Below are positions 16,688-26,122 of a stretch of DNA of 55,234 bases, one piece after another (within the stretch, counting starts at the first letter, position 1; every line of letters begins with the position of its first letter). The notes below the pieces were generated by a model. The model saw only the letters and a program-made list of their open reading frames with translations. It searched no databases and was not told the DNA's origin. A program made the translations under genes and the position numbers. The stretch is from Hyphomicrobiales bacterium (GTDB taxonomy: Bacteria > Pseudomonadota > Alphaproteobacteria > Rhizobiales > Beijerinckiaceae), in NCBI GenBank assembly GCA_947455455.1, contig CANGOE010000010.1, positions 1 through 55,234 of the forward strand. The letters are read 5' to 3'.

Positions 16688-17983
16688 TCAGGTTTGTTCC
16701 ACACCGCCATCTTGCAAACGATACAGGGCGATCACGGCGGCGAGTCCCAAGCGGCGGAAGGCATGGAAGGGAAACGGCTTGATCGGCCTGAGCGGGAATG
16801 GCAACACGGCCTCGTTGCTGTCCAGCACATAGGCCGCCAGTCTGGCCCCCATCGCTGTCTGCATCCCGACACCGCGCCCCATGCAACCGATGTCGATCAG
16901 CAAGCCCGGTTCGGGTTCGTGCAAATGGGGCAACATGTCCTGGGTAATCGCCACCCGTCCCCCCCAGCGATAAGCGAAAGGAACGCCCTTGACCTGCGGG
17001 AACATTTTGCCGACCACCCGCTCCAGATGCGCCCAATCATCATCGCTGACCGGTTCGCGGAATGGACCACGCCCGCCCATCAACAAACGGCCTTCATGGT
17101 CGAGCCTGAAATACAGCAGTAATTTGCGGGTATCGGAGGACACATGCCCGTTGGGGAAAATGGTTTTGCGGACATTGTCCGTCAAAGGTTCCGTTGCAAT
17201 CTGGAACGAATTCACATCGATGATGGTGCGCTTCAAAGCGGGGATCAGGTGATCGGAATAGCCGTTGGTGCAGATCACAACCTTGCGGGCCAGAACCTGA
17301 TGCCCGCTTGCAGTGGTCACGCAGAACCGCTCGCCCTGCTTGCTGAGCGACACCACGGGCGTATCGCCATGGATGCGGGCCCCGAGTCCTTGCGCGATAC
17401 GGGCCATTTCACGCGCATAGGACAAAGGCTGGACCGCCCCGCCGCGCGGATCCATCCAGCCGCCCTGATAGGATTGCGTGCCCAGATTGTGCACCATCTC
17501 GTCACGGCTCATCATCTGTGCATCAACGCCGTGCTTGGTCCATTGCCGGACCCGTGATTGAGCCAGCGCCAGCCCCTCTGCTGAATGGGCGGCCTGAATC
17601 CAGCCCTTGCGGGCCAAGGGCACCTTCATCTGGTATTTGGCGATCAGATCAAAAGCGCAATCGGCCGTGGTCGCGGCAAATTGAAGCAATGCGCGGCCTT
17701 TGTCCTCGCCATAAATATCGAGCATCTCGTCGGGATCATATTTGAGGCCGGGAATGACCTGCCCGCCATTGCGGCCCGAAGCGCCCCAGCCGGGCTCGCG
17801 CGCTTCGAGCACAACCGGCTTCACGCCCGCCTCGGCCAGATGCAGGGCGGTCGACAATCCGGCATAGCCGCCCCCGATGATGCAAACCTCGGCCTCGATG
17901 GTTTCAGCCAAGGCAGGGGTGGAGGGAGCGGCCACAGCGGTCGCGGCCCAAAGCGATGGTGCAAGCGGGAAAGGCGCGGTCAT
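16688..17983 (-). CDS. FAD-dependent amine/amino-acid oxidoreductase (DAO family, PuuB/OrdL-like)
   Basis: This 431-residue flavoprotein has a Rossmann motif GGGYAG at about 37-42 after a 30-residue N-terminal stretch, then GWGASGRNGGQVIPG near 65-79 and a C-terminal DIGCMGRGVGMQTAMG. These fit the gamma-glutamylputrescine oxidase/OrdL group of the DAO superfamily, which deaminates amino groups oxidatively. The N-terminal extension is alanine-rich and might be a weak export signal, but I would not rely on it. It follows the polar amino-acid ABC genes by 35 bases, so it probably oxidises the imported compound. The substrate is unknown. Confidence 0.8.
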   Translation of the reverse strand: MTAPFPLAPSLWAATAVAAPSTPALAETIEAEVCIIGGGYAGLSTALHLAEAGVKPVVLEAREPGWGASGRNGGQVIPGLKYDPDEMLDIYGEDKGRALLQFAATTADCAFDLIAKYQMKVPLARKGWIQAAHSAEGLALAQSRVRQWTKHGVDAQMMSRDEMVHNLGTQSYQGGWMDPRGGAVQPLSYAREMARIAQGLGARIHGDTPVVSLSKQGERFCVTTASGHQVLARKVVICTNGYSDHLIPALKRTIIDVNSFQIATEPLTDNVRKTIFPNGHVSSDTRKLLLYFRLDHEGRLLMGGRGPFREPVSDDDWAHLERVVGKMFPQVKGVPFAYRWGGRVAITQDMLPHLHEPEPGLLIDIGCMGRGVGMQTAMGARLAAYVLDSNEAVLPFPLRPIKPFPFHAFRRLGLAAVIALYRLQDGGVEQT

Positions 17984-18018
17984 GGAGCTTCTCTCGGTTC
18001 TGGCAGTGGGACGGGGGC

Positions 18019-18774
18019 CTATGCGGGATCGATCGGATGGGTGACACGGCGCAGAAAATCCTGCGTGCGCGGATGGGCCGGATGCGACAGCGTCGAACGC
18101 GCCGGACCCTGTTCGACAATCACGCCCTGATCCATGAAAATCACCCGGTCGGCCACTTCGCGGGCGAAGGCGATTTCATGGGTCACGATGATCATGGTCA
18201 TGCCCTCTTTTGCCAGATCACGCATCACCGACAGCACCTCGCCGACCAGTTCGGGATCAAGGGCCGAGGTCGGCTCGTCGAATAGAATGGCCTGCGGCTC
18301 CATCGCCAGCGCGCGCGCAATCGCGACACGCTGTTGCTGTCCGCCTGACAGTTCGCGCGGAAAGGCATTTTCCTTGTCCGACAGTCCGACACGGGCCAGC
18401 AAATCGCGGCCACGTTGCTGGGCTTTGGCCACATCCTCGCCTTTGACGAACACCGGTCCTTCGGTGACATTGTCGAGCACAGAGCGGTGGGGAAACAGAT
18501 TGAAGCGCTGGAACACCATCGACACATTCTGGCGGATCGCCACAATGCTTTTGGCCTTGTTGTCGACCAGCGTGCCATTGACATGGATGGTCCCGCCATC
18601 ATAGGCCTCAAGCCCGTTGATACAGCGCAGAACCGTCGATTTGCCCGAGCCCGACGGGCCGATGATGCAGACAATTTCACCCTTGGTGATGGCCATCGAA
18701 AAGCCGCGCAAGACATGATTGGTGCCGAAGCTCTTATGCACATCATGCAGATGGATCATGGCAGTCTGGCTCAT
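18019..18774 (-). CDS. Polar amino-acid ABC transporter ATP-binding protein (GlnQ/HisP type)
   Basis: This 251-residue ATPase has Walker [10 protein letters not shown] (39-47), signature [15 protein letters not shown], Walker [15 protein letters not shown] and the switch His in IVTHE. It drives the import system encoded with the permease (18774-19442) and binding protein (19543-20286). Its ATG overlaps the permease stop by one base. The C-terminus is of ordinary length. Confidence 0.93.
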   Translation of the reverse strand: MSQTAMIHLHDVHKSFGTNHVLRGFSMAITKGEIVCIIGPSGSGKSTVLRCINGLEAYDGGTIHVNGTLVDNKAKSIVAIRQNVSMVFQRFNLFPHRSVLDNVTEGPVFVKGEDVAKAQQRGRDLLARVGLSDKENAFPRELSGGQQQRVAIARALAMEPQAILFDEPTSALDPELVGEVLSVMRDLAKEGMTMIIVTHEIAFAREVADRVIFMDQGVIVEQGPARSTLSHPAHPRTQDFLRRVTHPIDPA

Positions 18775-19442
18775 CAGCGCTGTCCCGAGGAGAAACGTTT
18801 TTCAAGATAGGTCACCAGCGCCATCAACGGCAGGCTCATGCACAGATACATCAACGCGACCAGTGTAAACACCGAGGTGTTTTTGAAGGTTGACGAGGCA
18901 ATCAGCTTGCCCTGCATTGCCAGTTCGGCCACCGTAATGGTCGAGGCCTGCGAGGAATCCTTGAGCATCATGATCATGATATTGCCATAGGGCGGCAGGA
19001 CGATACGGATCGCCTGCGGCAGAATGACCCGCCGCATCACCATCCACCAGCCCATGCCGATCGATTGCGCGGCCTCGATCTGCCCATGGTCGATGGCCTC
19101 GATCCCCGCCCTGAAATTTTCCGAATGATAGGCGGAATAGGCAATGCCCAAACCGATAATCGCGGCCTGCATCGCCGTCAGGGTAATGCCGAGATCGGGC
19201 AACACAAAATAGATGTAGAACAATTGCACGATGATCGGGATACCGCGGATGAAATTGACGAACAGCTTGGCCGTGCCGTTCAAAACCCAAACGCCCGACA
19301 CCCGCATCAAAGCCCAGACCAGACCCAGCACTGTCGAAATGACCAAAGAGCCGATGGTGAGGCCGATCGTCAGCACAACCCCTTGAAACAGGATCGGGAT
19401 GAATTCGGCGGCATCGGCAAGAAATTTCTGCATTCCATTCAC
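18774..19442 (-). CDS. Polar amino-acid ABC transporter permease (HisM/GlnP type)
   Basis: This 222-residue inner-membrane protein has the His/Glu/Gln-family permease layout. It shows several hydrophobic helices, [31 protein letters not shown] with the EAA-type loop near 103-133, and [19 protein letters not shown]. Only one permease gene is present, so a homodimeric channel is likely. It lies 100 bases after the binding-protein gene, and that gap holds two hairpins. Confidence 0.92.
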   Translation of the reverse strand: MNGMQKFLADAAEFIPILFQGVVLTIGLTIGSLVISTVLGLVWALMRVSGVWVLNGTAKLFVNFIRGIPIIVQLFYIYFVLPDLGITLTAMQAAIIGLGIAYSAYHSENFRAGIEAIDHGQIEAAQSIGMGWWMVMRRVILPQAIRIVLPPYGNIMIMMLKDSSQASTITVAELAMQGKLIASSTFKNTSVFTLVALMYLCMSLPLMALVTYLEKRFSSGQR

Positions 19443-19460
19443 CCGCTTGACAGATCAGAC

Positions 19461-19532
19461 GGACACCGGCCCCGTGAGAAGCCGGTGTCCATGATGTTGA
19501 GGCACCCGTGATATTTGGGTTTCGGGAGTGCC
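19461..19532 (-). terminator. Two consecutive hairpins between binding protein and permease genes
   Basis: GGACACCGGC (19461-19470) and GCCGGTGTCC (19481-19490) form a perfect 10-bp stem. A second, bulged stem pairs GGCACCCG (19501-19508) with CGGGAGTGCC (19523-19532). Neither is followed by a T-run. In such operons intercistronic stems stabilise the binding-protein message and reduce downstream expression, so partial attenuation is more likely than full termination. Confidence 0.6.
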
Positions 19533-19542
19533 TGGGTGACGC

Positions 19543-20286
19543 TTATTCCAGACCCCATTTGGCAAGGATTTTCTTGACCGTGCCATCGGCCTGCATGGCG
19601 GCCAGCGCCGTGTTGATTTTGCCCAGCAATTCGGTTTCGCCCTTGCGCACACCGATGCCGATGGAACCGGCCATGGTCGCCTTGTAGCTGTTGACCACAC
19701 GGGCTTCGGGGAAATTGCCCTGCTGGATATTATAGGCGGCAATCGGATAATCGGCGAAACCGGCCTGCAGACGGCCTGCATTCACATCGCGCAGAATATC
19801 GGGAATGGTGTCATAGATCTTGACGTCGCCGAAGGCTTTTTTCAGGGGTTCGACATAGGCCGTGCCGACCTGCGCGCCGACCGCATAGCCCTTCATATCG
19901 TCAAAGGATGTGTAGGCTTTGGTGTCCTTTTTAGAGACAATCAGCCCTTCGCCATAGGTGTAGATCGGATCCGAGAAATCGATCTGCTCCTTGCGGGGCG
20001 GGGTGATATACATGGCGGCCGAGATCAGATCGATCTTGCTGGTGGTCAGCGCAGCGATCAGGGTCGAAAACTGCATCGGCTCGATTTGCACCTGAAAACC
20101 CGCACGCTTGCCGGCCTCGGTGACCATGTCGACCATCACACCCTGGATCGTGTTGGTTTTGGTGTCGAGGAAGGTAAACGGAATGCCCGTAGGCGTGGAG
20201 CCGACTTTCAAAGTCTGCTGGGCCATGGCCGGCGTGGCCAGCATCAAGCCGATAACAGCGGTTTGGACGAGACGTTTCAAGGACAT
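19543..20286 (-). CDS. Polar amino-acid ABC transporter periplasmic binding protein
   Basis: This is a 247-residue SBP family 3 protein. The N-terminus MSLKRLVQTAVIGLMLATPAMA is a Sec signal peptide with AMA cleavage; the mature domain shows DLISAAMYITPPRKEQIDFS and GRLQAGFADYP. It captures an amino acid or amine in the periplasm for the permease/ATPase downstream. It is first in the leftward operon that continues to the FAD oxidoreductase. Confidence 0.92.
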   Translation of the reverse strand: MSLKRLVQTAVIGLMLATPAMAQQTLKVGSTPTGIPFTFLDTKTNTIQGVMVDMVTEAGKRAGFQVQIEPMQFSTLIAALTTSKIDLISAAMYITPPRKEQIDFSDPIYTYGEGLIVSKKDTKAYTSFDDMKGYAVGAQVGTAYVEPLKKAFGDVKIYDTIPDILRDVNAGRLQAGFADYPIAAYNIQQGNFPEARVVNSYKATMAGSIGIGVRKGETELLGKINTALAAMQADGTVKKILAKWGLE

Positions 20287-20447
20287 TTTGACCCCCGGTT
20301 CATGATACGATCGCCAAAGTCTACGATGAGGACTCGAACTTGTGCAAGCTATTGATTTCCCGCCCTTTCAAGTAAAGGCTTTGCAATGGAAAATCCTGCA
20401 ATCATGGTACAACCAGACACAGTGACAGCCAGAAACCAGACGGACAG
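20287..20447. other. Divergent intergenic region between SBP gene and DUF2805 gene
   Basis: These 161 bases between divergent genes must carry promoters in both directions. I see no clear dyad or consensus pair. GTGACAG and TTGTGC stretches are present but not convincing. Confidence 0.3.
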
Positions 20448-20675
20448 ATGATGAAAAAGCCGGTCTATTCCGAAGCGTTGATCAGCGAGGCGATCGGTAT
20501 GGCCTGGGCGGATGATGTGTCCTTCGACGATATCAAACGCAAAATCGGGCTTGCGGAAGCCGACATCATCGATCTGATGCGCGCCAACCTCAAACCCTCC
20601 AGCTTCAGACTGTGGCGCAAACGTGTCTCCGGCCGCAAAACCAAACATGCCAAATTGTTGCGCCCGCAGGATTGA
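20448..20675 (+). CDS. DUF2805 / TIGR03643-family small protein
   Basis: This 75-residue basic protein contains MAWADDVSFDDIKRKIGL, DIIDLMRANLKPSSFRLWRK and RVSGRKTKHAKL, the conserved run of the TIGR03643/DUF2805 family. The first half reads like a helix-turn-helix, which would fit nucleic-acid binding, but the function is not known. The start is the first of two adjacent ATG codons (20448 or 20451). It stands alone, facing the SDR gene that ends at 20694. Confidence 0.82.
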   Translation: MMKKPVYSEALISEAIGMAWADDVSFDDIKRKIGLAEADIIDLMRANLKPSSFRLWRKRVSGRKTKHAKLLRPQD

Positions 20676-20693
20676 TGTGCCGCCCTTGCCCCG

Positions 20694-21356
20694 TCAGAAC
20701 GGATGGGGACGACCATCCCAGCATTCAAAACAGCCGGTTGTCTTGATCGATAACGCCGAAAACCGCTGTAACAGCCCCTCAGCCGCTTCCTGCGGGGTAA
20801 TCTGGGCATAATGCCCGCCCATATCGGTTTGCACCCAACCCGGATGATAGATGCCGACAGGAATACCCTCGACGCGCAAATCGACCGCCAGATTGCGCCC
20901 GAGATTGAGCGCCGCTGCTTTCGAGGCGCGATAGATATAACTGCCTCCCGAGGCCGTGTTGTCGGACCCCATTTGCGAGGAAATGATCGCAATCTTGCCC
21001 TTGCCGGCCCTGACTTGCGGCAGGAACGACTGGATCGTCAGAAAAACGCCCGTGACATTGACCGCAAAAGTGGTGGCCCAATCCTCGGCCGGATAATCCC
21101 GTTCGAGCTGTTGGCCTTTTTCGAGATAGATCCCGGCATTGCAAACCAGCAGTGCCAAAGGCTTTTCGGACAACCGGTCGGACAGACGGCTTGGGCCATC
21201 AGGATCGGTCACATCCAGCCCGTGCCATTCGATCCCCTTGATCTGCGGCGGTTCGGCACCGCGAAACGTGGCTATCACGTGCTGGCCCTGAGCGGCGGCA
21301 TTTTGCGCCAGCGCCCGACCGATCCCCCGTGTTGCACCGGTGATAAGAACTGTCAT
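20694..21356 (-). CDS. Short-chain dehydrogenase/reductase (C-factor-like)
   Basis: This 220-residue SDR has TGATRGIG at 6-13, NAG at about 93-95, Ser in ISSQMGS, and the YIYRASKAA active-site segment (YxxxK). C-factor-like members are short, as here. It reduces or oxidises an unknown carbonyl or alcohol with NAD(P). Monocistronic, convergent with the DUF2805 gene; no context points to a pathway. Confidence 0.85.
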   Translation of the reverse strand: MTVLITGATRGIGRALAQNAAAQGQHVIATFRGAEPPQIKGIEWHGLDVTDPDGPSRLSDRLSEKPLALLVCNAGIYLEKGQQLERDYPAEDWATTFAVNVTGVFLTIQSFLPQVRAGKGKIAIISSQMGSDNTASGGSYIYRASKAAALNLGRNLAVDLRVEGIPVGIYHPGWVQTDMGGHYAQITPQEAAEGLLQRFSALSIKTTGCFECWDGRPHPF

Positions 21357-21519
21357 GGTCGCCCCCGCTGGTTACACACACTCCACACCGCCTCACTAGA
21401 AGACTGGTGCCCAAATGCAACGATAAAATCGCTTTGGATGTTGCCATGGCCTTCGGCATCTGGCTAAAAGACACAGGTTGATCCTATGCCGCGCCGCACC
21501 ATCACTGGCCGCCAGAAAA

Positions 21520-21531
21520 GGGGATATCCCC
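21520..21531. repeat. Perfect 12-bp palindrome GGGGATATCCCC over the SRAP ribosome site
   Basis: The palindrome ends 3 bases before the SRAP ATG (21535) and includes the only purine-rich ribosome site (AAAAGGGG). A protein bound there, or an RNA fold between two copies of the message, could limit translation. It may also be chance. Confidence 0.4.
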
Positions 21532-21534
21532 TGA

Positions 21535-22200
21535 ATGTGTACAAATTACCGCCCGACCAGAGAGTCGGAATGGGTTCGTCATCGGCTGGGGGTGGATTTG
21601 CCTGCCGACTATCCGGACGAGATTTACCCCGGCCAAGCCTCGCCGCTTGTCGTCAAAAGCCATCAATCAGGGCGCGTTGCCTGCGGATTGGCCCGCTTCG
21701 GCCTGATCCCGCCATGGGCCAAAGACACCAAGATCAGCCGCCACACCTATAATGCCAGAAGCGAAACCGCTTCCCAAAAGCCCAGCTTCAAAACCGCCTG
21801 GCGGCAGAGGCAATTCGGTCTGGTGCTGGTCGACCATTTTTATGAGCCGAGCTACCAGACAGGCCGGCCGGTCCGCTGGAAAATCGCACTGGAATCGGGT
21901 GAGCCCTTCGCCATCGGCTGTTTATGGGACCGCTGGAACGATCCGGACACCGGTGACATCATTGCCAGCTTTGCAATGCTGACCATCAATGCCGATCCGC
22001 ATCCGGTCATGAACCGGTTTCACAAGGCGCAGGACGAAAAGCGCACGCCTGTGGTCATCCCCGCCCATTTACACCATGACTGGCTAGGCGCGGACCATGA
22101 TCGCGCAACCCGCTTGATGGCACTGCAGACCATGCCAATCCTGACCTCAAGCGCCGCCCCGAGCGGTCCGAAAAATCCGCGCTTGACCGATCCGGCCTAA
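21535..22200 (+). CDS. SRAP-family abasic-site/DNA-protein crosslink protein (YedK/HMCES-like)
   Basis: This 221-residue SOS-response-associated peptidase-fold protein begins MCTNYRP, so Cys 2 becomes the N-terminal nucleophile after Met removal. YNARSET carries the conserved Asn, FYEP (about 103-106) the catalytic Glu, and MNRFHKAQDEKRTPVVI the conserved His. It forms a covalent link with abasic sites in single-stranded DNA and protects them. Most relatives start MCGR; the MCTN start is a known-looking but less common variant. Lone gene, ending 21 bases from the converging ABC operon. Confidence 0.88.
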   Translation: MCTNYRPTRESEWVRHRLGVDLPADYPDEIYPGQASPLVVKSHQSGRVACGLARFGLIPPWAKDTKISRHTYNARSETASQKPSFKTAWRQRQFGLVLVDHFYEPSYQTGRPVRWKIALESGEPFAIGCLWDRWNDPDTGDIIASFAMLTINADPHPVMNRFHKAQDEKRTPVVIPAHLHHDWLGADHDRATRLMALQTMPILTSSAAPSGPKNPRLTDPA

Positions 22201-22221
22201 TCCGCCGGTGAGGCTTGCAGA

Positions 22222-23262
22222 TCAGGAGATCGGAAAATAGCAGGCCACGTGACGGCCTGATAGAGGCAGGGACGGATGGTCGCTGAAATCCGGCACAACG
22301 GTTTTGCAACGCTCTTGCACAAAGGGACACCGCAAATGGAAATGGCATCCCGCAGGCGGAGCCAGCGGCGAGGGCAATTCACCCTCGATGGCCTTGAACA
22401 CGACCAGCTCGTCTCCCTCGGTGACCAGACGGGGAATCGAATCCAGCAAGGCGCGGGTATAGGGATGTTGGGGATGGTCATAGACCTGCAAGGTCGGCCC
22501 GCTTTCGACAATGCGTCCCAGATACATGACGGCGACCCTGTCCGTCATATGGCGGATCACACCGAGATCATGGCTGATAAACAGCATGGTGAGATTCAAA
22601 GTCTGTTTCAAAGTCAAAAACAGATTGATGATCTGCGCCTGGATCGACACATCCAGCGAGGCGACCGGCTCGTCGCAAATCAGCACATCGGGTTGCATGG
22701 CCAGCGCGCGGGCGATGGCCACACGCTGTCTCTGGCCACCGGAAAACTGGTGGGGAAACCTGTCGGCGGCTTCAGCCGGCAGGCCGACGGTTTCGAGCCA
22801 TTGCGCGACATAGGCACCGACATTGGCAGGATCGACAAGACCGTGGACCAGTGGCCCCTCGCCGATCGTCTCGCCGATGCGCACCCGAGGATCAAGCGAG
22901 GCAAACGGATCCTGAAACACCATCTGGATGCGGGTGGTGGTTTTGAGCGGCTTTTTGCCAGCCCCCATCACCGGCACCCCATCAAGCTGGACGGTTCCCT
23001 GGCTTGGGGGATAAATCCCTGCCATCATGCGGCCCAGCGTTGATTTGCCACAGCCGGATTCACCGACAAGGCCCAGCACCTCGCCGCGATGCAGATCAAG
23101 CGACACACCATCCACCGCATGGACAATGCGTTGGTCGACCTCCTGCCCCAGCCAGCCGGCAATATGGTCGCCGAAGCTCAAAGCCGGTGCAAATTGTTTG
23201 GATGCTTTGCTGACGCGCAACAAAGGCCTGTCCGTCATGATCGGGGCTTGCGCTAACAACAT
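22222..23262 (-). CDS. Dipeptide/oligopeptide ABC transporter ATP-binding protein (DppF/OppF type)
   Basis: This 346-residue ATPase has Walker A GESGCGKST, signature [15 protein letters not shown], Walker B DVLICDEPVASLDVS and the C-terminal oligopeptide-family Cys region GCHFHLRCPFVQERCKTV, which may hold an iron-sulfur cluster. I start it at 23262, where the ATG overlaps the stop of the preceding ATPase (TAATG). The frame is open further but overlaps that gene. An ATG at 23238 (MTDRPLL) is a second choice. Last gene of the marR-led operon. Confidence 0.92.
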   Translation of the reverse strand: MLLAQAPIMTDRPLLRVSKASKQFAPALSFGDHIAGWLGQEVDQRIVHAVDGVSLDLHRGEVLGLVGESGCGKSTLGRMMAGIYPPSQGTVQLDGVPVMGAGKKPLKTTTRIQMVFQDPFASLDPRVRIGETIGEGPLVHGLVDPANVGAYVAQWLETVGLPAEAADRFPHQFSGGQRQRVAIARALAMQPDVLICDEPVASLDVSIQAQIINLFLTLKQTLNLTMLFISHDLGVIRHMTDRVAVMYLGRIVESGPTLQVYDHPQHPYTRALLDSIPRLVTEGDELVVFKAIEGELPSPLAPPAGCHFHLRCPFVQERCKTVVPDFSDHPSLPLSGRHVACYFPIS

Positions 23263-24236
23263 TACTGCCAATCTCCTGCAACCGGATGGTGGCACCTGAC
23301 GCGCCGCGCCCCTTTGCTTCGCAAGGCGGGCGAGGTTTGGCACAGCGCATCGGACTGGTTGCACCGCGACACAAAGGCACATTCTGCCCCCAGCCCGATC
23401 AGCGACGGCATCTGTCCGGGAATTTGCACAAGCGGTTGTCCGGGGCTGGCATGGTCGGGCAGGGAATTGAGCAGGCCGCGCGTATAGGGATGATCGGGCA
23501 CCCGCAACAAATCCCGCACCGGACCGCTTTCGATGATCCGGCCCGCATACATCACAAGCAATTGGGAGGCGACCGAGGAGACGGTCGATAGATCATGCGA
23601 AATCCAGATCATCGCGGTGCCGAAATCCTGTGCCAGCGTTTTCATCTGCAACAGGATTTGCGCCTGGATCGAGACATCCAGTGCCGTGGTCGGCTCGTCG
23701 CAAATGATCAGCTTGGGGTGGTTGAGCAAAGCAATGGCAATCGCCACCCGCTGGCGCATCCCGCCGGAAAACTGGTGCGGGAAATAGCCCAGCCGGCGCG
23801 CCGCATCGGGGATGCCGACCTTGTTGAGCACATCGATGCACCGCGCATCGGCCGCTTGACGCGACAGGGTTTCGTGCGCTTCAAGCGCCAAGCGCATTTG
23901 CGTGCCGATTGAAAGCACAGGGTTGAGTGTCGTGGACGGGTCCTGAAAAACCATCGAGATTTCACGCCCGCGCACGGCTCTGAGGTCAGGCTCGCTCATG
24001 CCGATCAACTCGCGGCCCTGCAGGCGCACGGATCCGGCAACAATTTTGCCGGGCGGGTCCACAAGTCCGAGAATGGAAAAACCGGTCACGCTTTTGCCCG
24101 AACCGGACTCACCGACCAGACCGATGATTTCACCCTCATGAAGGGTGAACGACACATCGTTGACGGCCTTCAGCACGCCGTTTCGGGTCATGAAATGGGT
24201 GGACAGGCCTTCGACTTCGAGGAGAATCCTGCTCAT
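23262..24236 (-). CDS. Dipeptide/oligopeptide ABC transporter ATP-binding protein (DppD/OppD type)
   Basis: This 324-residue ATPase starts MSRILLEVEGLSTHF. It has Walker A GESGSGKSV, signature FSGGMRQRVAIAIAL, Walker B IICDEPTTALDVS and the C-terminal Cys segment GAECAFVSRCNQSDALC. An open frame extends about 220 codons upstream, but that stretch is the permease gene read in another frame. ATG at 24236 overlaps the permease stop (ATGA) and has AGGAGA-type context. It works with the DppF-type partner. Confidence 0.93.
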   Translation of the reverse strand: MSRILLEVEGLSTHFMTRNGVLKAVNDVSFTLHEGEIIGLVGESGSGKSVTGFSILGLVDPPGKIVAGSVRLQGRELIGMSEPDLRAVRGREISMVFQDPSTTLNPVLSIGTQMRLALEAHETLSRQAADARCIDVLNKVGIPDAARRLGYFPHQFSGGMRQRVAIAIALLNHPKLIICDEPTTALDVSIQAQILLQMKTLAQDFGTAMIWISHDLSTVSSVASQLLVMYAGRIIESGPVRDLLRVPDHPYTRGLLNSLPDHASPGQPLVQIPGQMPSLIGLGAECAFVSRCNQSDALCQTSPALRSKGARRVRCHHPVAGDWQ

Positions 24237-25123
24237 CGTTTCAACCTCGGATTCAACTGGTCCCTGACCTGGTCGCCGACCAGATTGATCGCAACAATCA
24301 GCACGATCAGGGCAATCCCCGGATAAATCGAAATCCAGTAGCGACCGGACAACATATATTGGAAGCCGTTGGCAATCAGCATCCCCAGAGAGGGTTCGGT
24401 CACCGGCAAGCCCAATCCCAGAAAGGACAGCGTCGCCTCCAGTGCAATCGCATTGGCAATCTGCACCGTGGCCACCACAATCAGGGGCGGCAGACAATTG
24501 GGCAGGATATGGCGAAACACCACCCGTGATGCGGAGAGAGGGGTTGAAAGCGCCGCCTCGATATAATCCTTGGACCGTTCGGTGGCGGCCGCCCCATGGG
24601 TGGTGCGGGCGAAATAGGCATATTGGGCGGTGACCAAAGCGGTGATCAACGGCCACTTGCCCTGCCCCAGCAAAGCCGCCAGCACAAGCGCCAGCAAAAT
24701 CGCGGGGAAAGAAAGCTGCAGATCGATGATCCGCATGATCAGGGTTTCGATGCGCCCGCCGAAATAGGCCGCAACCGCGCCAAGCGTCGCCCCGAGCGAA
24801 AAGGCGATAAAACCGGCGGTCAGACTGATCTGGATCGACACCCGCAACCCGTACAGAATAGCCGACAGAATATCGCGGCCTTGCGCATCGGTACCGAGCC
24901 AATGGGTAAATCCGGCTGAACCGACATAGCCGGGCGGACGGCGCGCATCCATCAAAACCAGCTTGGACAATTCATAAGGATCCTGCGGGGTAATCCACGG
25001 AGCCAGCACAGCCAGTGCGATGATCAGCACCACGACAATCAGCGCACCCAAAGCAAGGTGACTGCTTCTGAACTCGTTCCAGAAAACACGGGCGGGGGTC
25101 TCGACCTGCGGGCGGTTTGACAT
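24233..25123 (-). CDS. Dipeptide/oligopeptide ABC transporter permease (DppC/OppC type)
   Basis: This 296-residue permease opens with a short cytoplasmic N-terminus and TM1 (LGALIVVVLIIALAVLAPWI). It has the DppC-family stretch HWLGTDAQGRDILSAILYG and the EAA-type loop EAALSTPLSASRVVFRHILPNCLPPL. It forms the channel with the DppB-type partner, whose stop lies 2 bases upstream. Membrane-bound, no oddities. Confidence 0.94.
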   Translation of the reverse strand: MSNRPQVETPARVFWNEFRSSHLALGALIVVVLIIALAVLAPWITPQDPYELSKLVLMDARRPPGYVGSAGFTHWLGTDAQGRDILSAILYGLRVSIQISLTAGFIAFSLGATLGAVAAYFGGRIETLIMRIIDLQLSFPAILLALVLAALLGQGKWPLITALVTAQYAYFARTTHGAAATERSKDYIEAALSTPLSASRVVFRHILPNCLPPLIVVATVQIANAIALEATLSFLGLGLPVTEPSLGMLIANGFQYMLSGRYWISIYPGIALIVLIVAINLVGDQVRDQLNPRLKR

Positions 25124-25125
25124 GG

Positions 25126-26097
25126 TTAGCTCCTGCGGTGCCGCAAGCGCGGATCAAGGAAGACATACACAATGTCGACAGTCAGATTGATCATGATGAA
25201 CAACAGCGCCACCAGCATCAGATAGGCGACCATCACGGGCCGGTCGAGGGTGGAGATGGAATCGATGATCAGCTTGCCAACCCCGGGCCATGAAAAAATG
25301 GTCTCGGTCACCACCGCAAAGGCCAGTGTCGATCCCAATTCCAGCCCGAACACTGTGACAATCGGGATCGAGATCAGCCTCAGCACATGGCGATAGAGAA
25401 TGGTCAATTCGCTTTCCCCCGATGCACGGGCAAATTTGACCGTATCCGTCAGCATGGTTTCGCGTGTGCCCGCACGGGCAAGCCTGACCATCATGGCGAA
25501 TTTGAACAGGGACAGATTGAGCGCAGGCAGAAACAGATAGGCCAGCCCCTCCCCCGTCAGAAAGCTCCATTCGATCCCGAACAAAGACGCGGTCGGTCCG
25601 CGATTGCCTGCGGGAAACCATCCCAATGTCACAGCGAAAGTAAAAATCAGCACCAGGCCGATCCAGAAGGTCGGCACCGAAAACCCGAAAATCGACAGGC
25701 CCATGATCATCTTTGACAACACTGTGTCAGGACGGTAGCCCGCATAAATCCCGAGCGGCACACCCAGCACCGTTGCTCCCAACACCGCCGTCAATGTCAA
25801 TTCGATTGTCGCAGGGAGTCTGGAAAAGATAAGGTCGATCACCGGCATGTTATAGACAAAGGACCGGCCGAAATCGCCTTGCACCAGACGCACGAGAAAA
25901 TCGAAATATTGCTTCCACAAAGGCTGGTCGAGCCCATAGGCCTTGATCGTCTGTTCGCGGATCAGTTGGGTTGCATCGGGTGAAATCAGCACATCGATCG
26001 GATTGCCGACGGCATAGACACCGACAAAAACCAGCACCGAAATGATCAGCATGACCACCACAGCCTGACATACGCGCTGGATTACAAAACCTAGCAT
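25126..26097 (-). CDS. Dipeptide/oligopeptide ABC transporter permease (DppB/OppB type)
   Basis: This 323-residue permease starts MLGFVIQRVCQAVVVMLIIS, as in the DppB family. It includes GLDQPLWKQYFDFLVRLVQGDFGRS and the coupling loop ARASGESELTILYRHVLR. The substrate class is short peptides, nickel or opine-like compounds. The neighbouring amidase and isoaspartyl peptidase genes favour a peptide- or amide-like substrate. It follows the creatininase-like gene after 25 bases. Confidence 0.94.
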   Translation of the reverse strand: MLGFVIQRVCQAVVVMLIISVLVFVGVYAVGNPIDVLISPDATQLIREQTIKAYGLDQPLWKQYFDFLVRLVQGDFGRSFVYNMPVIDLIFSRLPATIELTLTAVLGATVLGVPLGIYAGYRPDTVLSKMIMGLSIFGFSVPTFWIGLVLIFTFAVTLGWFPAGNRGPTASLFGIEWSFLTGEGLAYLFLPALNLSLFKFAMMVRLARAGTRETMLTDTVKFARASGESELTILYRHVLRLISIPIVTVFGLELGSTLAFAVVTETIFSWPGVGKLIIDSISTLDRPVMVAYLMLVALLFIMINLTVDIVYVFLDPRLRHRRS

Positions 26098-26122
26098 GCA
26101 AACCGTTCCTTTGATGCGCGGA

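Noticed and set aside
24237-24902. N-terminal 222-residue extension of the DppD-type ATPase
   Set aside because: It is the DppC-type permease gene read in another frame; the ATPase starts at 24236 with an ATGA overlap.
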